From positions 124,001 through 188,000 of the forward strand of contig CAMNXF010000004.1 in the NCBI GenBank assembly GCA_946567425.1: a DNA stretch of 64,000 nt. The letters run 5' to 3'. This DNA comes from an uncultured Clostridia bacterium. GTDB taxonomy: Bacteria > Bacillota > Clostridia > Oscillospirales > Ruminococcaceae. Shown here piece by piece: positions 16,562 through 26,127 of the stretch. Positions within the stretch are counted from its first letter, which is position 1, and the number at the start of each line of letters is the position of its first letter. Below the pieces are notes generated by a model. The model did no database searches. It had not been told where the DNA came from and saw only the letters and a program-made list of their open reading frames with translations. A program made the translations under genes and the position numbers.

Positions 16562-18363
16562 AATAGCCCTCCCGTGACGGTCAAACCGCCGATTTTCTCC
16601 TCTATCTCCGCAAAATACCCGTCAAACTTTTCAAGCTCATCGTTCGGAATATCGTACTTTATCTTGACCGCCTTGTCGAACAGCCCCGTTGCCATGATAT
16701 CGGACAGCGGCACGCCGTTTTTCAGCGCCGCAAGCGACTTCACGTACAGCTCGACTATAACTTTCATCATAAGGCGCTGCTTTTCGAGCGGAACGTAGGT
16801 ATCGTCTTTGTGGTAGGCGTTTTGCTGCAAAAAGCCCACACGCACCACTCTCGCCGTTTCGATCGCGAGCTTCTGGTCGTCGGGCAGAACGTCCGCGCCT
16901 ATCAGCTTCACGATCTCCATAAGTTTTGTTTCTTCCTGTAAAATGTTGGATATTTTCTGGCGAAGCGCCATAAAATCAGGGCTTACATTCTTGTTGAAGA
17001 AGTCAGACAAGTCCTCGATATACTCCGAGTAGCTTGAATTCCAGTCGATAGCGGGGTAGTGACGCGCATACGCAAGCGACTTGTCCAGCGCCCAGAAGCA
17101 CCTTACAAAGCGCTTTGTGTTCTGCGTTACGGGCTCCGAGAAGTCCGAACCCTGCGGCGATACCGCACCGATAATTGTAACGCTGCCCTCCGTGCCGTTG
17201 AGGTTCTCGACGTAGCCCGCGCGCTCGTAGAACTCCGAAAGGCGGCTCGGCAGATACGCGGGGAAGCCCTCCTCGGCCGGCATCTCCTCCAGACGCCCCG
17301 AAATCTCGCGCAAAGCCTCCGCCCAGCGTGATGTGGAATCCGCCATGATTGCTATATGATAACCCATATCGCGGTAGTATTCCGCGAGGGTGATGCCCGT
17401 GTAAATGCTCGCCTCGCGCGCCGCGACGGGCATATTTGAGGTATTTGCGATAAGCACAGTTCTATCGGTCAGCGGACGGCTCGACTTCGGGTCGATAAGC
17501 TCCGAGAACTCCTCAAGCACCTGTGTCATTTCATTTCCGCGCTCGCCACAGCCGATGTACACGATAATATCCGCGTCGCACCACTTCGCAAGCTGATGCT
17601 GCGTCATGGTCTTGCCCGTACCGAAACCGCCCGGGATAGCCGCCGTGCCGCCCTTTGCTATCGGGATTATCGTGTCGATAACTCGCTGTCCCGTGATAAG
17701 CGGACGGTTTATCGGCAGACGCTTGGAAACGGGTCTCGCCTTTTTTATCGCCCACTTCTGAACCATTGTAAGCGGCAATTCCGTGCCGTCCGCGAGCTTT
17801 AGTTTAATAATGGTATCATTTACACAATATTGCCCCCTGTCGACGGCGAATGTAACCTCGCCCTCGACGTTCGGCGGCACCATGCACTTGTGCGTGATAA
17901 GCGCCGTTTCGGGGCAGGTGCAGTAAATATCGCCGCCGCAAAGCTTGTCGCCGACCTTGACGGTCACGGTGACGTCGTACTTCTTCTCGGTATCGAGCGA
18001 AAACAGGCTGTTACCCTCTGTGACAAACGGATTTATGGGCAGATTCGTGGAATTTGCCGAGGCTAAACCCGTATTTAATGCGGTCATATCTCGCAGCGGA
18101 CGTTCTATACCGTCAAATATATTGGAAATAATTCCCGGCCCGAGATTTGCACAAACGGGCGCGCCGGTGCTCTCGATAGGCTCGCCGATTTTCAGTCCGG
18201 CGGTGTTCTCGTATACCTGAATGGTCGTGAACTCGTCGGTAACGCCGATAACCTCGCCAATAAGCCGTTTCTCGCCGACGTACACCATTTCAAGCATGGA
18301 AAAATCACGGGTATTCGCCGCCTTAACAACAGGACCGTTTATGGAAAAAACAGTATTATTCAA
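16558..18363 (-). CDS. V-type ATP synthase subunit A (catalytic)
   Basis: The catalytic subunit of the V1 head, about 601 aa. Walker A is GGFGTGKT, the arginine-finger region is [18 protein letters not shown], and the A-specific bulge domain (about 110-190) is present. The start is a TTG. The one at 18363 is 10 nt from AAAGGGG; another TTG at 18372 is only 1 nt from it and would add three residues. It is preceded by subunit E (about 30-nt gap) and overlaps subunit B. Confidence 0.95.
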   Translation of the reverse strand: MNNTVFSINGPVVKAANTRDFSMLEMVYVGEKRLIGEVIGVTDEFTTIQVYENTAGLKIGEPIESTGAPVCANLGPGIISNIFDGIERPLRDMTALNTGLASANSTNLPINPFVTEGNSLFSLDTEKKYDVTVTVKVGDKLCGGDIYCTCPETALITHKCMVPPNVEGEVTFAVDRGQYCVNDTIIKLKLADGTELPLTMVQKWAIKKARPVSKRLPINRPLITGQRVIDTIIPIAKGGTAAIPGGFGTGKTMTQHQLAKWCDADIIVYIGCGERGNEMTQVLEEFSELIDPKSSRPLTDRTVLIANTSNMPVAAREASIYTGITLAEYYRDMGYHIAIMADSTSRWAEALREISGRLEEMPAEEGFPAYLPSRLSEFYERAGYVENLNGTEGSVTIIGAVSPQGSDFSEPVTQNTKRFVRCFWALDKSLAYARHYPAIDWNSSYSEYIEDLSDFFNKNVSPDFMALRQKISNILQEETKLMEIVKLIGADVLPDDQKLAIETARVVRVGFLQQNAYHKDDTYVPLEKQRLMMKVIVELYVKSLAALKNGVPLSDIMATGLFDKAVKIKYDIPNDELEKFDGYFAEIEEKIGGLTVTGGLL

Positions 18364-18400
18364 AAAATTCAAGCCCCTTTCGGAGACGGAAAACAGGACG

Positions 18401-18985
18401 TCACAGTCTCAGTTCCGCCTTGTCGGAGAATTTCTCCCTTTCATCGGCAAGCGCCGCGTCTATAGACAAATCGGCGAACAGCCCCTTATCCTCGTCCATT
18501 GCGCAGATACCTCCGAGTATTATCGAATTGTCCGCGCGGACCTCGTTCTTAGTAAGCGCTTTTACCCTGTCAACATCTCTCACCGCCGCGAGGATAACAC
18601 AACCCTTTCCGAGATCGTCCTCGGCGCTTTTTATCGAGCGCTCCAAATACCCGTCGTACTTCGCAGACTTCGTGAACTCCGCAAGCTCAGCGCGTATCTC
18701 CTCAAAAAAGCCCTCTATCAGCTCGTTTCTGTGAGCGCGCACAGACTTTGTAGTCTCAAAATCGCAGCGCGAGAATTCCTTTTTGTATTTTGCTGCCGCG
18801 CTGTTCTGTTCCGCGCGTACCTGCGCCAGCGTCTCCCGTGCGGCGAATTCCGCCTTTGCTTTGCCTGCAGCGTTCTTCTTTTCGCGTATCTTGGCGGTAA
18901 GCGCCGCGATCTCCTCGTCCGCCTGCTTGTCGATCTGCGTGCGGAACCTCTCCAGCTTCGAGGAGTTGATAACGTCTAAATCCAT
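18401..18985 (-). CDS. V-type ATP synthase subunit E
   Basis: 194 aa. A peripheral-stalk subunit with a long charged N-terminal coiled coil (about 10-75, rich in A, E, K and R) and a C-terminal domain typical of the E subunit, including ILGGICAMDEDKGLFADLSI. It pairs with the G/H-like subunit at the start of the operon to form the outer stalk. Confidence 0.9.
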   Translation of the reverse strand: MDLDVINSSKLERFRTQIDKQADEEIAALTAKIREKKNAAGKAKAEFAARETLAQVRAEQNSAAAKYKKEFSRCDFETTKSVRAHRNELIEGFFEEIRAELAEFTKSAKYDGYLERSIKSAEDDLGKGCVILAAVRDVDRVKALTKNEVRADNSIILGGICAMDEDKGLFADLSIDAALADEREKFSDKAELRL

Positions 18986-19004
18986 ACTAATTCCTCTCGT
19001 ACAA

Positions 19005-19313
19005 TTACAGTTTAATGCCGATTGCCTCCTCGACGTAACGGCTGATAGCGTCTATAGCGCCGCTGTTTCCGTGTCTGTCCGGAATTTCAACGATAAGCGG
19101 TCTGCGGCGGTTGAGCTTAATATCGTAGACCTTGTCGTGACAAAGCGTGACCAGCTTTTCGGTCATAAGCACGACCGCGACATCCTCGTCCTTGACGGCG
19201 GCGTTCAGCGCGCTCACCGTCTCCTCCGCGCTGTTCGCGACAACTCCCTCTATGCCCGCGATCCGCAAACCCATTTTGGTATCGGCATTATCGCTTATCA
19301 GATAGAATTTCAT
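19005..19313 (-). CDS. V-type ATP synthase subunit F
   Basis: 102 aa. A small Rossmann-like subunit at the base of the central stalk. The N terminus MKFYLISDNADTKMGLRIAG and the segment VLMTEKLVTLCHDKV, with PLIVEIPD after it, are diagnostic. It lies between K and E with short gaps. Confidence 0.93.
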   Translation of the reverse strand: MKFYLISDNADTKMGLRIAGIEGVVANSAEETVSALNAAVKDEDVAVVLMTEKLVTLCHDKVYDIKLNRRRPLIVEIPDRHGNSGAIDAISRYVEEAIGIKL

Positions 19314-19327
19314 AACAGATCCTCAAA

Positions 19328-19768
19328 TTAACCGAACAGAATAAGGATAGAGATAAGCAGTCCGTATATAGCAACACCCTCGCCCAAAGCCACGAAGATC
19401 AGCGCCTTGGAGAACGACTTGTCGTTCTCGGAGACCGCACCGATAGCCGCAGGAGCAGCGCCGCCTACCGCAACGCCGGTGCCGATAGTGCCGAGACCCG
19501 TAGAGAGAGCCGCGCCGATATACTTCAACCCCTCCGCGAGACCGTCCGTGCCCGCTGCGGCAGCGTCCGCGGCAGCCGCAAACGCTCCGGTGAGCGGAAG
19601 CATCGTCATAACCAGCATTACGCCAAAGAACGAAGCAACGTTCGCGATGACCGCGCGCTTTCTGTTCACGGGCTTCTTGTCGTGCATACGCTTAAGGCTT
19701 ACGAAAAGGGGCGCCATAATTGCCGCGACCGCAACCAGCGGCATAAGGAAAAGGAATACCATATTCAT
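19328..19768 (-). CDS. V-type ATP synthase subunit K (proteolipid, ion-carrying ring)
   Basis: 146 aa with four membrane helices. The last two (about 84-112 and 120-145) form the ion-carrying hairpin, with the conserved carboxylate E130 in FVALGEGVAIYG. The first two (about 3-25 and 38-62) lack an acidic residue, so there is one ion site per four helices. No glutamine or PES/PET-type sodium ligands are visible next to E130, which mildly favours protons. The ATG at 19768 has GGAGG 8 nt upstream; a TTG at 19783 lies within that site. Confidence 0.9.
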   Translation of the reverse strand: MNMVFLFLMPLVAVAAIMAPLFVSLKRMHDKKPVNRKRAVIANVASFFGVMLVMTMLPLTGAFAAAADAAAAGTDGLAEGLKYIGAALSTGLGTIGTGVAVGGAAPAAIGAVSENDKSFSKALIFVALGEGVAIYGLLISILILFG

Positions 19769-19796
19769 AATTTTGTCCTCCAAAAAATCATTTCAC

Positions 19797-21776
19797 TTAG
19801 ATTTCGCTGTCAAGCTTTATCTCAACGGGCTTGAAGTCCGTGCCGCCGCCGTCGTAGAAGCGGCTGAATATCTCGTAGAACTCCAGGCGGAGCACCTGAA
19901 TGCCCACCAGCAAGCCCTCAATGCCCATTACGATAGCGTTTCCGATTATATAGACGATAACCGTTTTCGCCGTGATCTCCGCGTCGCCGTTCGCCGTTCC
20001 CGCAAGCTGCGAAACGACAAGCATAAAGCCCGCGTGCGAGAGCACGAAGCCGCCCACTCTGAGGTACGACATGGTGTTCGACAGAAAGCTTATCGCCGAC
20101 TCGAACAGCTCGATAAAGTTCTCGATAATAAAGTTGCCGACGCTCATTTTCTCCTCGGACTTCCTGCCCGAAATGAGGTTCGAGAGCGGGTGCTTGAAGA
20201 AGATCAATATTACGGGCAGTACTATAAAGCAGATAATATACGGAGCGTTCAAAAGCGGAATGCCGTACAGCATCTGGCAGATAAGCCCGACGACCAGCGC
20301 CGCGTACAGCACGATACCCGCCAGACCATTCACCGCGAATAGAGCCTCGCCCTTTTTGCCGCCTTTGAAATTCAGCAACATATTGAAGATCATCGAAATG
20401 AGTATCAGTATAATACCTATTCCCAGCGAGAACAGCAGCACCACCGTCGCCGCTTGAAATATATTTTCGGGGTGCTCGGGTATCCCGAGACCGCCGAAAA
20501 GCCTGCATACGTTATGCCAGATCTCCTCGCGGTGATAGATAGGCTTGATTATCGTCTCAATACCGAATACCGAGCCGTAAATGCAGCCGCCCGCCATCGA
20601 GAAAAGACCCAGTCTTGTCATTATCGGCGCAAGTCCGTTCTTCGTGAGCTTCGTGAGCAACAGTCCCAACAGCGTTACCACAAGCCCCTGTCCCACGTCG
20701 CCGAACATCAGCCCGAACAGTATCATATAGGTAAACGCGACATACGGTGTGGGATCGAACGTTCCGTATGTCGGCAGCCCATACATCTTCACGAACATCT
20801 CAAATGGCCTTGTAATTCGATTGTTTTTCAGTCTTACGGGGATATTCGGGTTAGACTTGCCCTTTTCAACCGGTATCTCCAGCACCCGTATATCGTCCGA
20901 TGTACTCTTGAGAGCGCTCTCAAGCTTCTTGAACTCTCCCGTCGGACAAAATCCCGAGAAAGAGAATTTATTGTCCGAAATAATAGCCTTTTTCCGCAGC
21001 TCAAAGCAGTCCGACTTGTATTTCAGCTTACACATGACCGCCGTGAACTCTCCTTTAAGCTCGTCGGTGAAGTACGCCAGCTCATGCTCCAGCCGCGTTT
21101 TTTCCTCTTCCTCCGCGGCGATACGCTCGGCGAGCTTCTTGTCCGCGCCCTCGGCGTCGTCCTCCAGATAATCGGGCAGCCTTGTACGCTCAAAGCAAAG
21201 CGAATTCATCACCGCGTCCGCGAACTCGACAAGCGTCGTAGGCGCGAGATATATACCGTAAACGTAATCGGGCGAAGTTTCAAACGGCAAGAAGATAAAG
21301 CATTTTGACGTGTAATATCCGAGCTTTTTTTCATTCTCTGCGGGCAGTCTGCCGATCCTCATCTTCACATATTTCAGCGCGAACAGATCGCGGAACGAAA
21401 CGTCCAATCCTATCAAGTGCTTCAAATACGCGTCCGTTTCCCTGTGCTCCTCCAGTGACCGCGCGATTTTCTCACGCCTAGCGTTTATTTCGTCATACCG
21501 TCTGCCGATATCCTCAAAATACCTCTCAAAATCCTCACCGGTCTCATACGGCACATACTTGAAATCGCAGTACTCCGCTTTGATATTCAGATTTACTGCC
21601 ATATCCCGCACCTTTGCGTACGTTCCGAGATAAGGATTCTGCTCGTTGAGATTATGCAGAACCGCGCCGCCCGTCGTGATTTGAAACTGCTTGCTGTCAC
21701 AACACTCCATAAGCGCCGCGTCAAGATGTTCAAGCGCGCCCTCGATCGAAACAAGCGACATTTTCTCAATAGCCAT
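19797..21776 (-). CDS. V-type ATP synthase subunit I (a-subunit equivalent)
   Basis: 659 aa. The soluble N-terminal half (about 1-330) includes a coiled coil around residues 80-115. The C-terminal half has about seven or eight membrane helices, with GLMFGDVGQGL and AFTYMILFG marking the start of the membrane domain and LSNTMSYLRVGGFVLSHAG near the ion channel. It forms the stator half-channel next to the K ring. The start has an AAGGGGTG site. Confidence 0.95.
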   Translation of the reverse strand: MAIEKMSLVSIEGALEHLDAALMECCDSKQFQITTGGAVLHNLNEQNPYLGTYAKVRDMAVNLNIKAEYCDFKYVPYETGEDFERYFEDIGRRYDEINARREKIARSLEEHRETDAYLKHLIGLDVSFRDLFALKYVKMRIGRLPAENEKKLGYYTSKCFIFLPFETSPDYVYGIYLAPTTLVEFADAVMNSLCFERTRLPDYLEDDAEGADKKLAERIAAEEEEKTRLEHELAYFTDELKGEFTAVMCKLKYKSDCFELRKKAIISDNKFSFSGFCPTGEFKKLESALKSTSDDIRVLEIPVEKGKSNPNIPVRLKNNRITRPFEMFVKMYGLPTYGTFDPTPYVAFTYMILFGLMFGDVGQGLVVTLLGLLLTKLTKNGLAPIMTRLGLFSMAGGCIYGSVFGIETIIKPIYHREEIWHNVCRLFGGLGIPEHPENIFQAATVVLLFSLGIGIILILISMIFNMLLNFKGGKKGEALFAVNGLAGIVLYAALVVGLICQMLYGIPLLNAPYIICFIVLPVILIFFKHPLSNLISGRKSEEKMSVGNFIIENFIELFESAISFLSNTMSYLRVGGFVLSHAGFMLVVSQLAGTANGDAEITAKTVIVYIIGNAIVMGIEGLLVGIQVLRLEFYEIFSRFYDGGGTDFKPVEIKLDSEI

Positions 21777-21862
21777 ATTTTCACCCCTTATTCTATGTCG
21801 GACGTGCGCCGTCTGCGCATTACCGACGGTATATTTTGTCGAAAATATATGAAATCACAAAT

Positions 21863-22897
21863 TTAAATCACGAGCATATTCAGGATCACAGAGCCGTCAA
21901 GCCCATATCTTATGCCCTCGATAAGCGTTTTGATGTTTTTCAGTTCGATCTCCAGCAGCTCCGTCAGTGCGAAATACACCACCGACGAGCTTTGAGAAAG
22001 CCGCAGCGTCTTATGAAGATAATCGAGACTTATTCGCTCCGTCAGCAGCTCCACCGTTTCGGGAACGTCCGAACTTGTCCTATATCCGATATTATCAAGC
22101 TCCGCAGCTATTCTGTTGATATCGCGCTCTGCCGCCAGACGTTCGATCGCCTCGCCCGACAGCCTGTACTTGAACGGCAGCAGCTCTTTTTTTACCGATT
22201 CAGTGTCGTCGCCGAAAAACAGCGTGTACCTGTGCAGCGACACCACATTCTCCATATCGATGCTCCGCAGCACCGCGCGTTTAAGCTCCTTTTTTTCCGA
22301 GCCTTTGAAATTCTTATCAATCATTTTCAGCAGCCTCATATAGTAGTGCCTGTAAAGCTGCCTTTCACACTCGCAGATGTCGAGCTTTCCCGTTTCAGCC
22401 GCTGTTATCAAAGGTTCTTTAAGCGCCGAAAAGTACGGTGTGCCCTCCAGTATATGCAGAGTCTCCACAAGACTTCCCGCGGTTCCCAGAGCGGGCAAGT
22501 CGACATTCGAGTGCTCAGTCAAGAACATCGGCATTGCCGCGATATAGGTATCGGGATTTCCGACTGCTGTGCATTGTATCGCTGCAAGTATCTGCTCAAT
22601 CTCCAATTGCATTACGATATATTTGAAATAATTCTTACTCTCTGTAAAGTCAAACCTGTGAAAGCTCTCAAAAATATCGAACACTGACCGCCGCAGAACC
22701 GCCTCGAGCTGTCCTCGGTGAACCGTCTGCGGATTTACCGCCGCGAGCGCCTTACCGTAGCGCGCCGTCTGCTTGAGATACGCGCACACGTCGGGAACGT
22801 TCTCCTTTGCCGCGAGCAGAGTGTAATCCTCTGCTGTCAGCGACCGTCCCAGCACCGCGCGTGCCTTTGCGGTAACGGCATTTGACGAAAACGACAT
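21863..22897 (-). CDS. V-type ATP synthase subunit C (V0D/AC39)
   Basis: 344 aa, all-helical. It caps the membrane ring and connects it to the central stalk. AC39 features are the N-terminal VTAKARAVLGRSLTAEDY, repeated three-part helical bundles (FHRFDFTESKNYFKYIVMQLE) and the tail LTELLEIELKNIKTLIEGIR, then YGLD. It starts 1 nt after the G/H-like gene. Confidence 0.92.
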   Translation of the reverse strand: MSFSSNAVTAKARAVLGRSLTAEDYTLLAAKENVPDVCAYLKQTARYGKALAAVNPQTVHRGQLEAVLRRSVFDIFESFHRFDFTESKNYFKYIVMQLEIEQILAAIQCTAVGNPDTYIAAMPMFLTEHSNVDLPALGTAGSLVETLHILEGTPYFSALKEPLITAAETGKLDICECERQLYRHYYMRLLKMIDKNFKGSEKKELKRAVLRSIDMENVVSLHRYTLFFGDDTESVKKELLPFKYRLSGEAIERLAAERDINRIAAELDNIGYRTSSDVPETVELLTERISLDYLHKTLRLSQSSSVVYFALTELLEIELKNIKTLIEGIRYGLDGSVILNMLVI

Positions 22898-22898
22898 A

Positions 22899-23207
22899 TC
22901 AACACCCCGTTATTCTGCCAATTATTTCCTTCTTCCAATCCGCTTTATGCAAGTTGAATATCTCGTCCAGCTTCGCGCATTGTTCGCTGCGTATCTTCTC
23001 TGCCTGTGACAGACGTTCCGACAGCTTTGTCTCTTGCTCACGGCAGAAACGCTCCACCTTTGCGCGCTCCTCGGAGACGAGCTTTTCACGTGCCTTTGCC
23101 GCCTCCTCGCCAGACTCGTCCGACAGACGGCGTTCCTTCTCGATAGCTCTCTCCGCGCGGGCTGCTGCCGCTTTGTCCATATTGATTATCTGCTGTAATA
23201 TTTCCAT
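22899..23207 (-). CDS. V-type ATP synthase peripheral-stalk subunit (G/H-like)
   Basis: 102 aa, almost entirely a charged coiled coil (MDKAAAARAERAIEKERRLS...). First gene of the nine-gene operon (G/H-C-I-K-F-E-A-B-D). Position and composition identify it as the G/H partner of subunit E; sequence alone would not. Confidence 0.8.
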   Translation of the reverse strand: MEILQQIINMDKAAAARAERAIEKERRLSDESGEEAAKAREKLVSEERAKVERFCREQETKLSERLSQAEKIRSEQCAKLDEIFNLHKADWKKEIIGRITGC

Positions 23208-23336
23208 TTTATACTCCTGATCATAAAAAACGAAATGCGTCGTCTCGCATACTGTTTATTTGCCGCCTGCTGCATATATTTTACCGCAAAGCGTTATACA
23301 TATTTATAATAGACAGTAAATTTTTCATACCTTAAT

Positions 23337-23365
23337 ATTTTAAATCAAACTCCCCAAATCGTCAA
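23337..23365 (-). promoter_or_regulatory. SigA promoter of the V-ATPase operon
   Basis: TTGACG (23365-23360), 17 bp, TAAAAT (23342-23337) on the minus strand. It gives a leader of about 120 nt before the first start codon, with a small hairpin ATGCG/CGCAT at about 23235. The remaining 23366-23504 is AT-rich with no other feature seen. Confidence 0.65.
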
Positions 23366-23504
23366 CAGTTAAAGTATACAAAATTAACATATATTTTGCT
23401 GCGTTTTTTGGAGTTTTGACAAAAAATAACAGTTTGTGCAATATTTAGCTTGATAAAAATACGTCGTGTTTTTTGTGCAAAACCACAAAAATACTTGTTG
23501 TACC

Positions 23505-23533
23505 TTGACGAATTTTTTTAAAAATGGTACAAT
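23505..23533 (+). promoter_or_regulatory. SigA promoter of the flotillin gene
   Basis: TTGACG (23505-23510), 17 bp, TACAAT (23528-23533), about 38 bp before the ATG. Confidence 0.75.
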
Positions 23534-23571
23534 ATAATCAAGTTAGGTCTCTGTTTTGAAAGGAGAAGATC

Positions 23572-25140
23572 ATGCCCGAATTTGAACAATATAAAGGAAT
23601 AATCATTCCCGTAATAGTGGTTGTCGCGATAATAATTTTTATGTTCGCGGCGGGCTACCGCAAGGCGCCGCCCGATAAGGCTTTCATTATCAGCGGTCTG
23701 CGGCGCAAGGCGAAAGTGGTCATCGGAAAAGCGGCGATAAAGCTGCCGTTTTTCGAGCGCTGCGATACGCTTGAACTGGCGCTTATGTCGGTCGATGTAA
23801 AGACCGCGCAGCCCGTTCCCACAGGCGATTACATCAACATCAACGTCGACGCTGTCGTCAACGTGAAAATTTCACCAGAACCTGACACGATAGCCCGCGC
23901 ACAGCAGAATTTCCTGAACAAGAACGTGCAGTACATAACGCAAGTGGCGCGCGAGGTTCTCGAGGGCAATATGCGTGAGATCGTCGGTCAGATGCGGCTC
24001 GAGGAAATGGTTTCCAACCGCCAGGCGTTTGCCGACAAGGTAAAGCAGAACGCCGACCCCGACCTGCGCGCAATGGGTCTGGAGATAGTTTCATTCAACG
24101 TCCAGAATTTCGTTGACGATAACGGGATTATCAACGATATGGGTATCGACAACACCATGCAGATCAAGAAAAAGGCGGCTATCAGCAAGGCGGAAGCGGA
24201 GCGCGATATCAAGATCGCCCAAGCCGAAGCCAACCGCAAGGCGAACGACGCCAAGGTCGATTCCGAGACCGCCATTGCCGAGCGCCAGAACGAGCTCGCT
24301 ATCAAGCAGGCAGAGCTGAAGCGCGCCGCGGATATCAAGCAGGCGGAGGCGGACGCTGCCTACACCATTCAACAGGAAGAGCAGCGCAAGACGATCGAGA
24401 TAACGACCGCGAACGCAAACCTCGCAAAGCAGGAAAAAGAGGTCGAGATCAAGGCAAAGGAAGCCGAGATCAAGGAACGTGCCCTCGAAGCGGACGTAAA
24501 AAAGACCGCCGACGCGCAGAAGTACGCGGCTCAGCAGAAAGCGGACGCGGAGCTGTACACCGTTTCGCGTAACGCGGAGGCGCGCAAGTACGAAGATATC
24601 CAGAACGCCGAGGCGGAGTTGGAGATCAAGAAAAACGAAGCGGCGGCAATTCTCGTGACGGCGCAGAACGAAGCGGCTGCCGAGAAGGCTCGCGCAGAAG
24701 CGGCGCGTTTTGCGGCAGAGCAAGACGCGGAGGGTATCAGAGCGCGCGGTCTTGCGGAAGCGGAAGCGGTACGCGCAAAGGCGCTCGCCGAAGCGGAGGG
24801 TCTCGACAAGAAGGCCGAGGCTATGAAGAAAATGGAAGAAGCTGCCGTTTTGCAGATGTATTTCGAGCAGATGCCCGCGATTGCCGAGGCTATTGCGAAG
24901 CCGCTTGAAAATATCGACAAGATCACCATGTACGGCGACGGAAACACCTCCAAGCTCGTCAAGGACATTACCGAAGCGACTACGCAGGCAAGCTCGGGTC
25001 TGCTGGACGGTCTCGGCATAAATCTCGGCGAAATGGTCAACTCGTTTGTACAGGGCAAGGCTATCGCGAGCGGCATAAACTCCGAAAAACCCGTAATACC
25101 GACCCCCGAATCTCCCGAACGACCCACTCAGAACGTTTAA
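23572..25140 (+). CDS. Flotillin-family protein (SPFH/Band 7)
   Basis: 522 aa. The N-terminal hydrophobic segment (about 9-25) anchors it. An SPFH domain (about 28-200) contains YRKAPPDKAFIISG and GDYININVDAVVNVKI. A very long Ala/Glu/Lys coiled coil (about 215-415) with EA-rich repeats follows, then the flotillin C terminus (LDKKAEAMKKMEEAAVLQM...). Flotillins build membrane microdomains and oligomerise through the coiled coil. No NfeD-type partner is next to it. It is transcribed divergently from the V-ATPase operon. A GAAAGGAG site precedes the ATG. Confidence 0.93.
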   Translation: MPEFEQYKGIIIPVIVVVAIIIFMFAAGYRKAPPDKAFIISGLRRKAKVVIGKAAIKLPFFERCDTLELALMSVDVKTAQPVPTGDYININVDAVVNVKISPEPDTIARAQQNFLNKNVQYITQVAREVLEGNMREIVGQMRLEEMVSNRQAFADKVKQNADPDLRAMGLEIVSFNVQNFVDDNGIINDMGIDNTMQIKKKAAISKAEAERDIKIAQAEANRKANDAKVDSETAIAERQNELAIKQAELKRAADIKQAEADAAYTIQQEEQRKTIEITTANANLAKQEKEVEIKAKEAEIKERALEADVKKTADAQKYAAQQKADAELYTVSRNAEARKYEDIQNAEAELEIKKNEAAAILVTAQNEAAAEKARAEAARFAAEQDAEGIRARGLAEAEAVRAKALAEAEGLDKKAEAMKKMEEAAVLQMYFEQMPAIAEAIAKPLENIDKITMYGDGNTSKLVKDITEATTQASSGLLDGLGINLGEMVNSFVQGKAIASGINSEKPVIPTPESPERPTQNV

Positions 25141-25151
25141 TCGAATAACGA

Positions 25152-25183
25152 CAAGGCGAAACGGGGGTTCTCGTTTCGCCTTG
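25152..25183 (+). terminator. Hairpin after the flotillin gene, no T-run
   Basis: A perfect 12-bp stem CAAGGCGAAACG (25152-25163) with CGTTTCGCCTTG (25172-25183) and an 8-nt loop. No U-tract follows, so it may attenuate or protect rather than stop transcription into the DUF1963 gene 20 nt downstream. Confidence 0.5.
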
Positions 25184-25202
25184 CAGTATGAAAGGAAGTC
25201 TT

Positions 25203-26066
25203 ATGATCAACATCAAAAAGGAGCTTGAAAAGGCGGCTCGGAACTCCATACGGTTGGAAATCGACGGCAAGCCCGACGGTAAAACTAAATTTGGCGGTGC
25301 TCCCGACGTCCCTGCGGATTTCAAATGGCCATATTACGAGGGTAAGCACTGTCTTGTTGAAACGCCGAAAAACCGCGCATTGTCGTTTATAGCTCAATTT
25401 GACCTTGCTGAGATTTCACGGTACGACACCGACGGTCTGCTCCCGAAAACGGGCATTCTGTCGTTCTTCTACGAACTCGAGACGATGAAGTGGGGCTTCG
25501 ACCCAAAAGATAGGGGCTGCGCACGTGTTTATTATTTTGAGGACGCGGGCGCGCTTTCTCCCGCCAAGTTTCCCGACGACCTTACCGAAAACGAACTGGG
25601 AGAAAGCCTGCATTTACCCGAAATCGGCATTACGGCGCGTTCCGAGAAATCCTATCAGCACTATGGGGATTTCATCGTTCAGCGCGAAAAAATGGTACAG
25701 GAATGGGAGGCGTTTGAGGCTGCGGAGAAGAGCCTCGGAATTTACAGCGAGGAAGACCCCGAATGCTCCAAGCTCCTCGGCTGGGCGAATATCATTCAGG
25801 GCAATATGACACGCGAATGCGAGCTTGTGGCACGGCGCGGCTACTACCTCGGCGACGGTTGGGAGGGCGTTACGCCGCGTGACCGCCAAGAGACCGAGCA
25901 GTGGGCGAACCGCGACTGGCTGCTGCTGTTTCAGCTCGGTACGGTGGAGACGGAGGATTTCGAGCTGATGTTCGGCGACTGCGGACGAATTTATTTCTAT
26001 ATCCACAGGGACGACCTTGCGGCACGGAATTTCGATAACATATGGCTTATACTGCAGTGCGGCTGA
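25203..26066 (+). CDS. DUF1963 (YwqG-like) protein
   Basis: 287 aa. The DUF1963 pattern is clear: FGGAPDVPADFKWPYYEG near the start, LSFIAQFDLAEIS, FFYE, and a late LLFQLGTVE and GDCGRIYFYIHRDDL. Function is unknown, and no signal peptide is present. The ATG at 25203 has a GAAAGGAAG site, and an in-frame ATG at 25188 overlaps it. It follows the flotillin gene after a hairpin and has no promoter of its own that I can see. Confidence 0.85.
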   Translation: MINIKKELEKAARNSIRLEIDGKPDGKTKFGGAPDVPADFKWPYYEGKHCLVETPKNRALSFIAQFDLAEISRYDTDGLLPKTGILSFFYELETMKWGFDPKDRGCARVYYFEDAGALSPAKFPDDLTENELGESLHLPEIGITARSEKSYQHYGDFIVQREKMVQEWEAFEAAEKSLGIYSEEDPECSKLLGWANIIQGNMTRECELVARRGYYLGDGWEGVTPRDRQETEQWANRDWLLLFQLGTVETEDFELMFGDCGRIYFYIHRDDLAARNFDNIWLILQCG

Positions 26067-26067
26067 C

Positions 26068-26096
26068 TTGACATTCACCGAAAAATGAAGTATAAT
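26068..26096 (+). promoter_or_regulatory. SigA promoter of the DUF1266-type gene
   Basis: Consensus TTGACA (26068-26073), 17 bp, TATAAT (26091-26096), starting just after the DUF1963 stop codon. Confidence 0.85.
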
Positions 26097-26127
26097 GGTA
26101 TCACTTAAACGAAAGGAAACAACTTAA

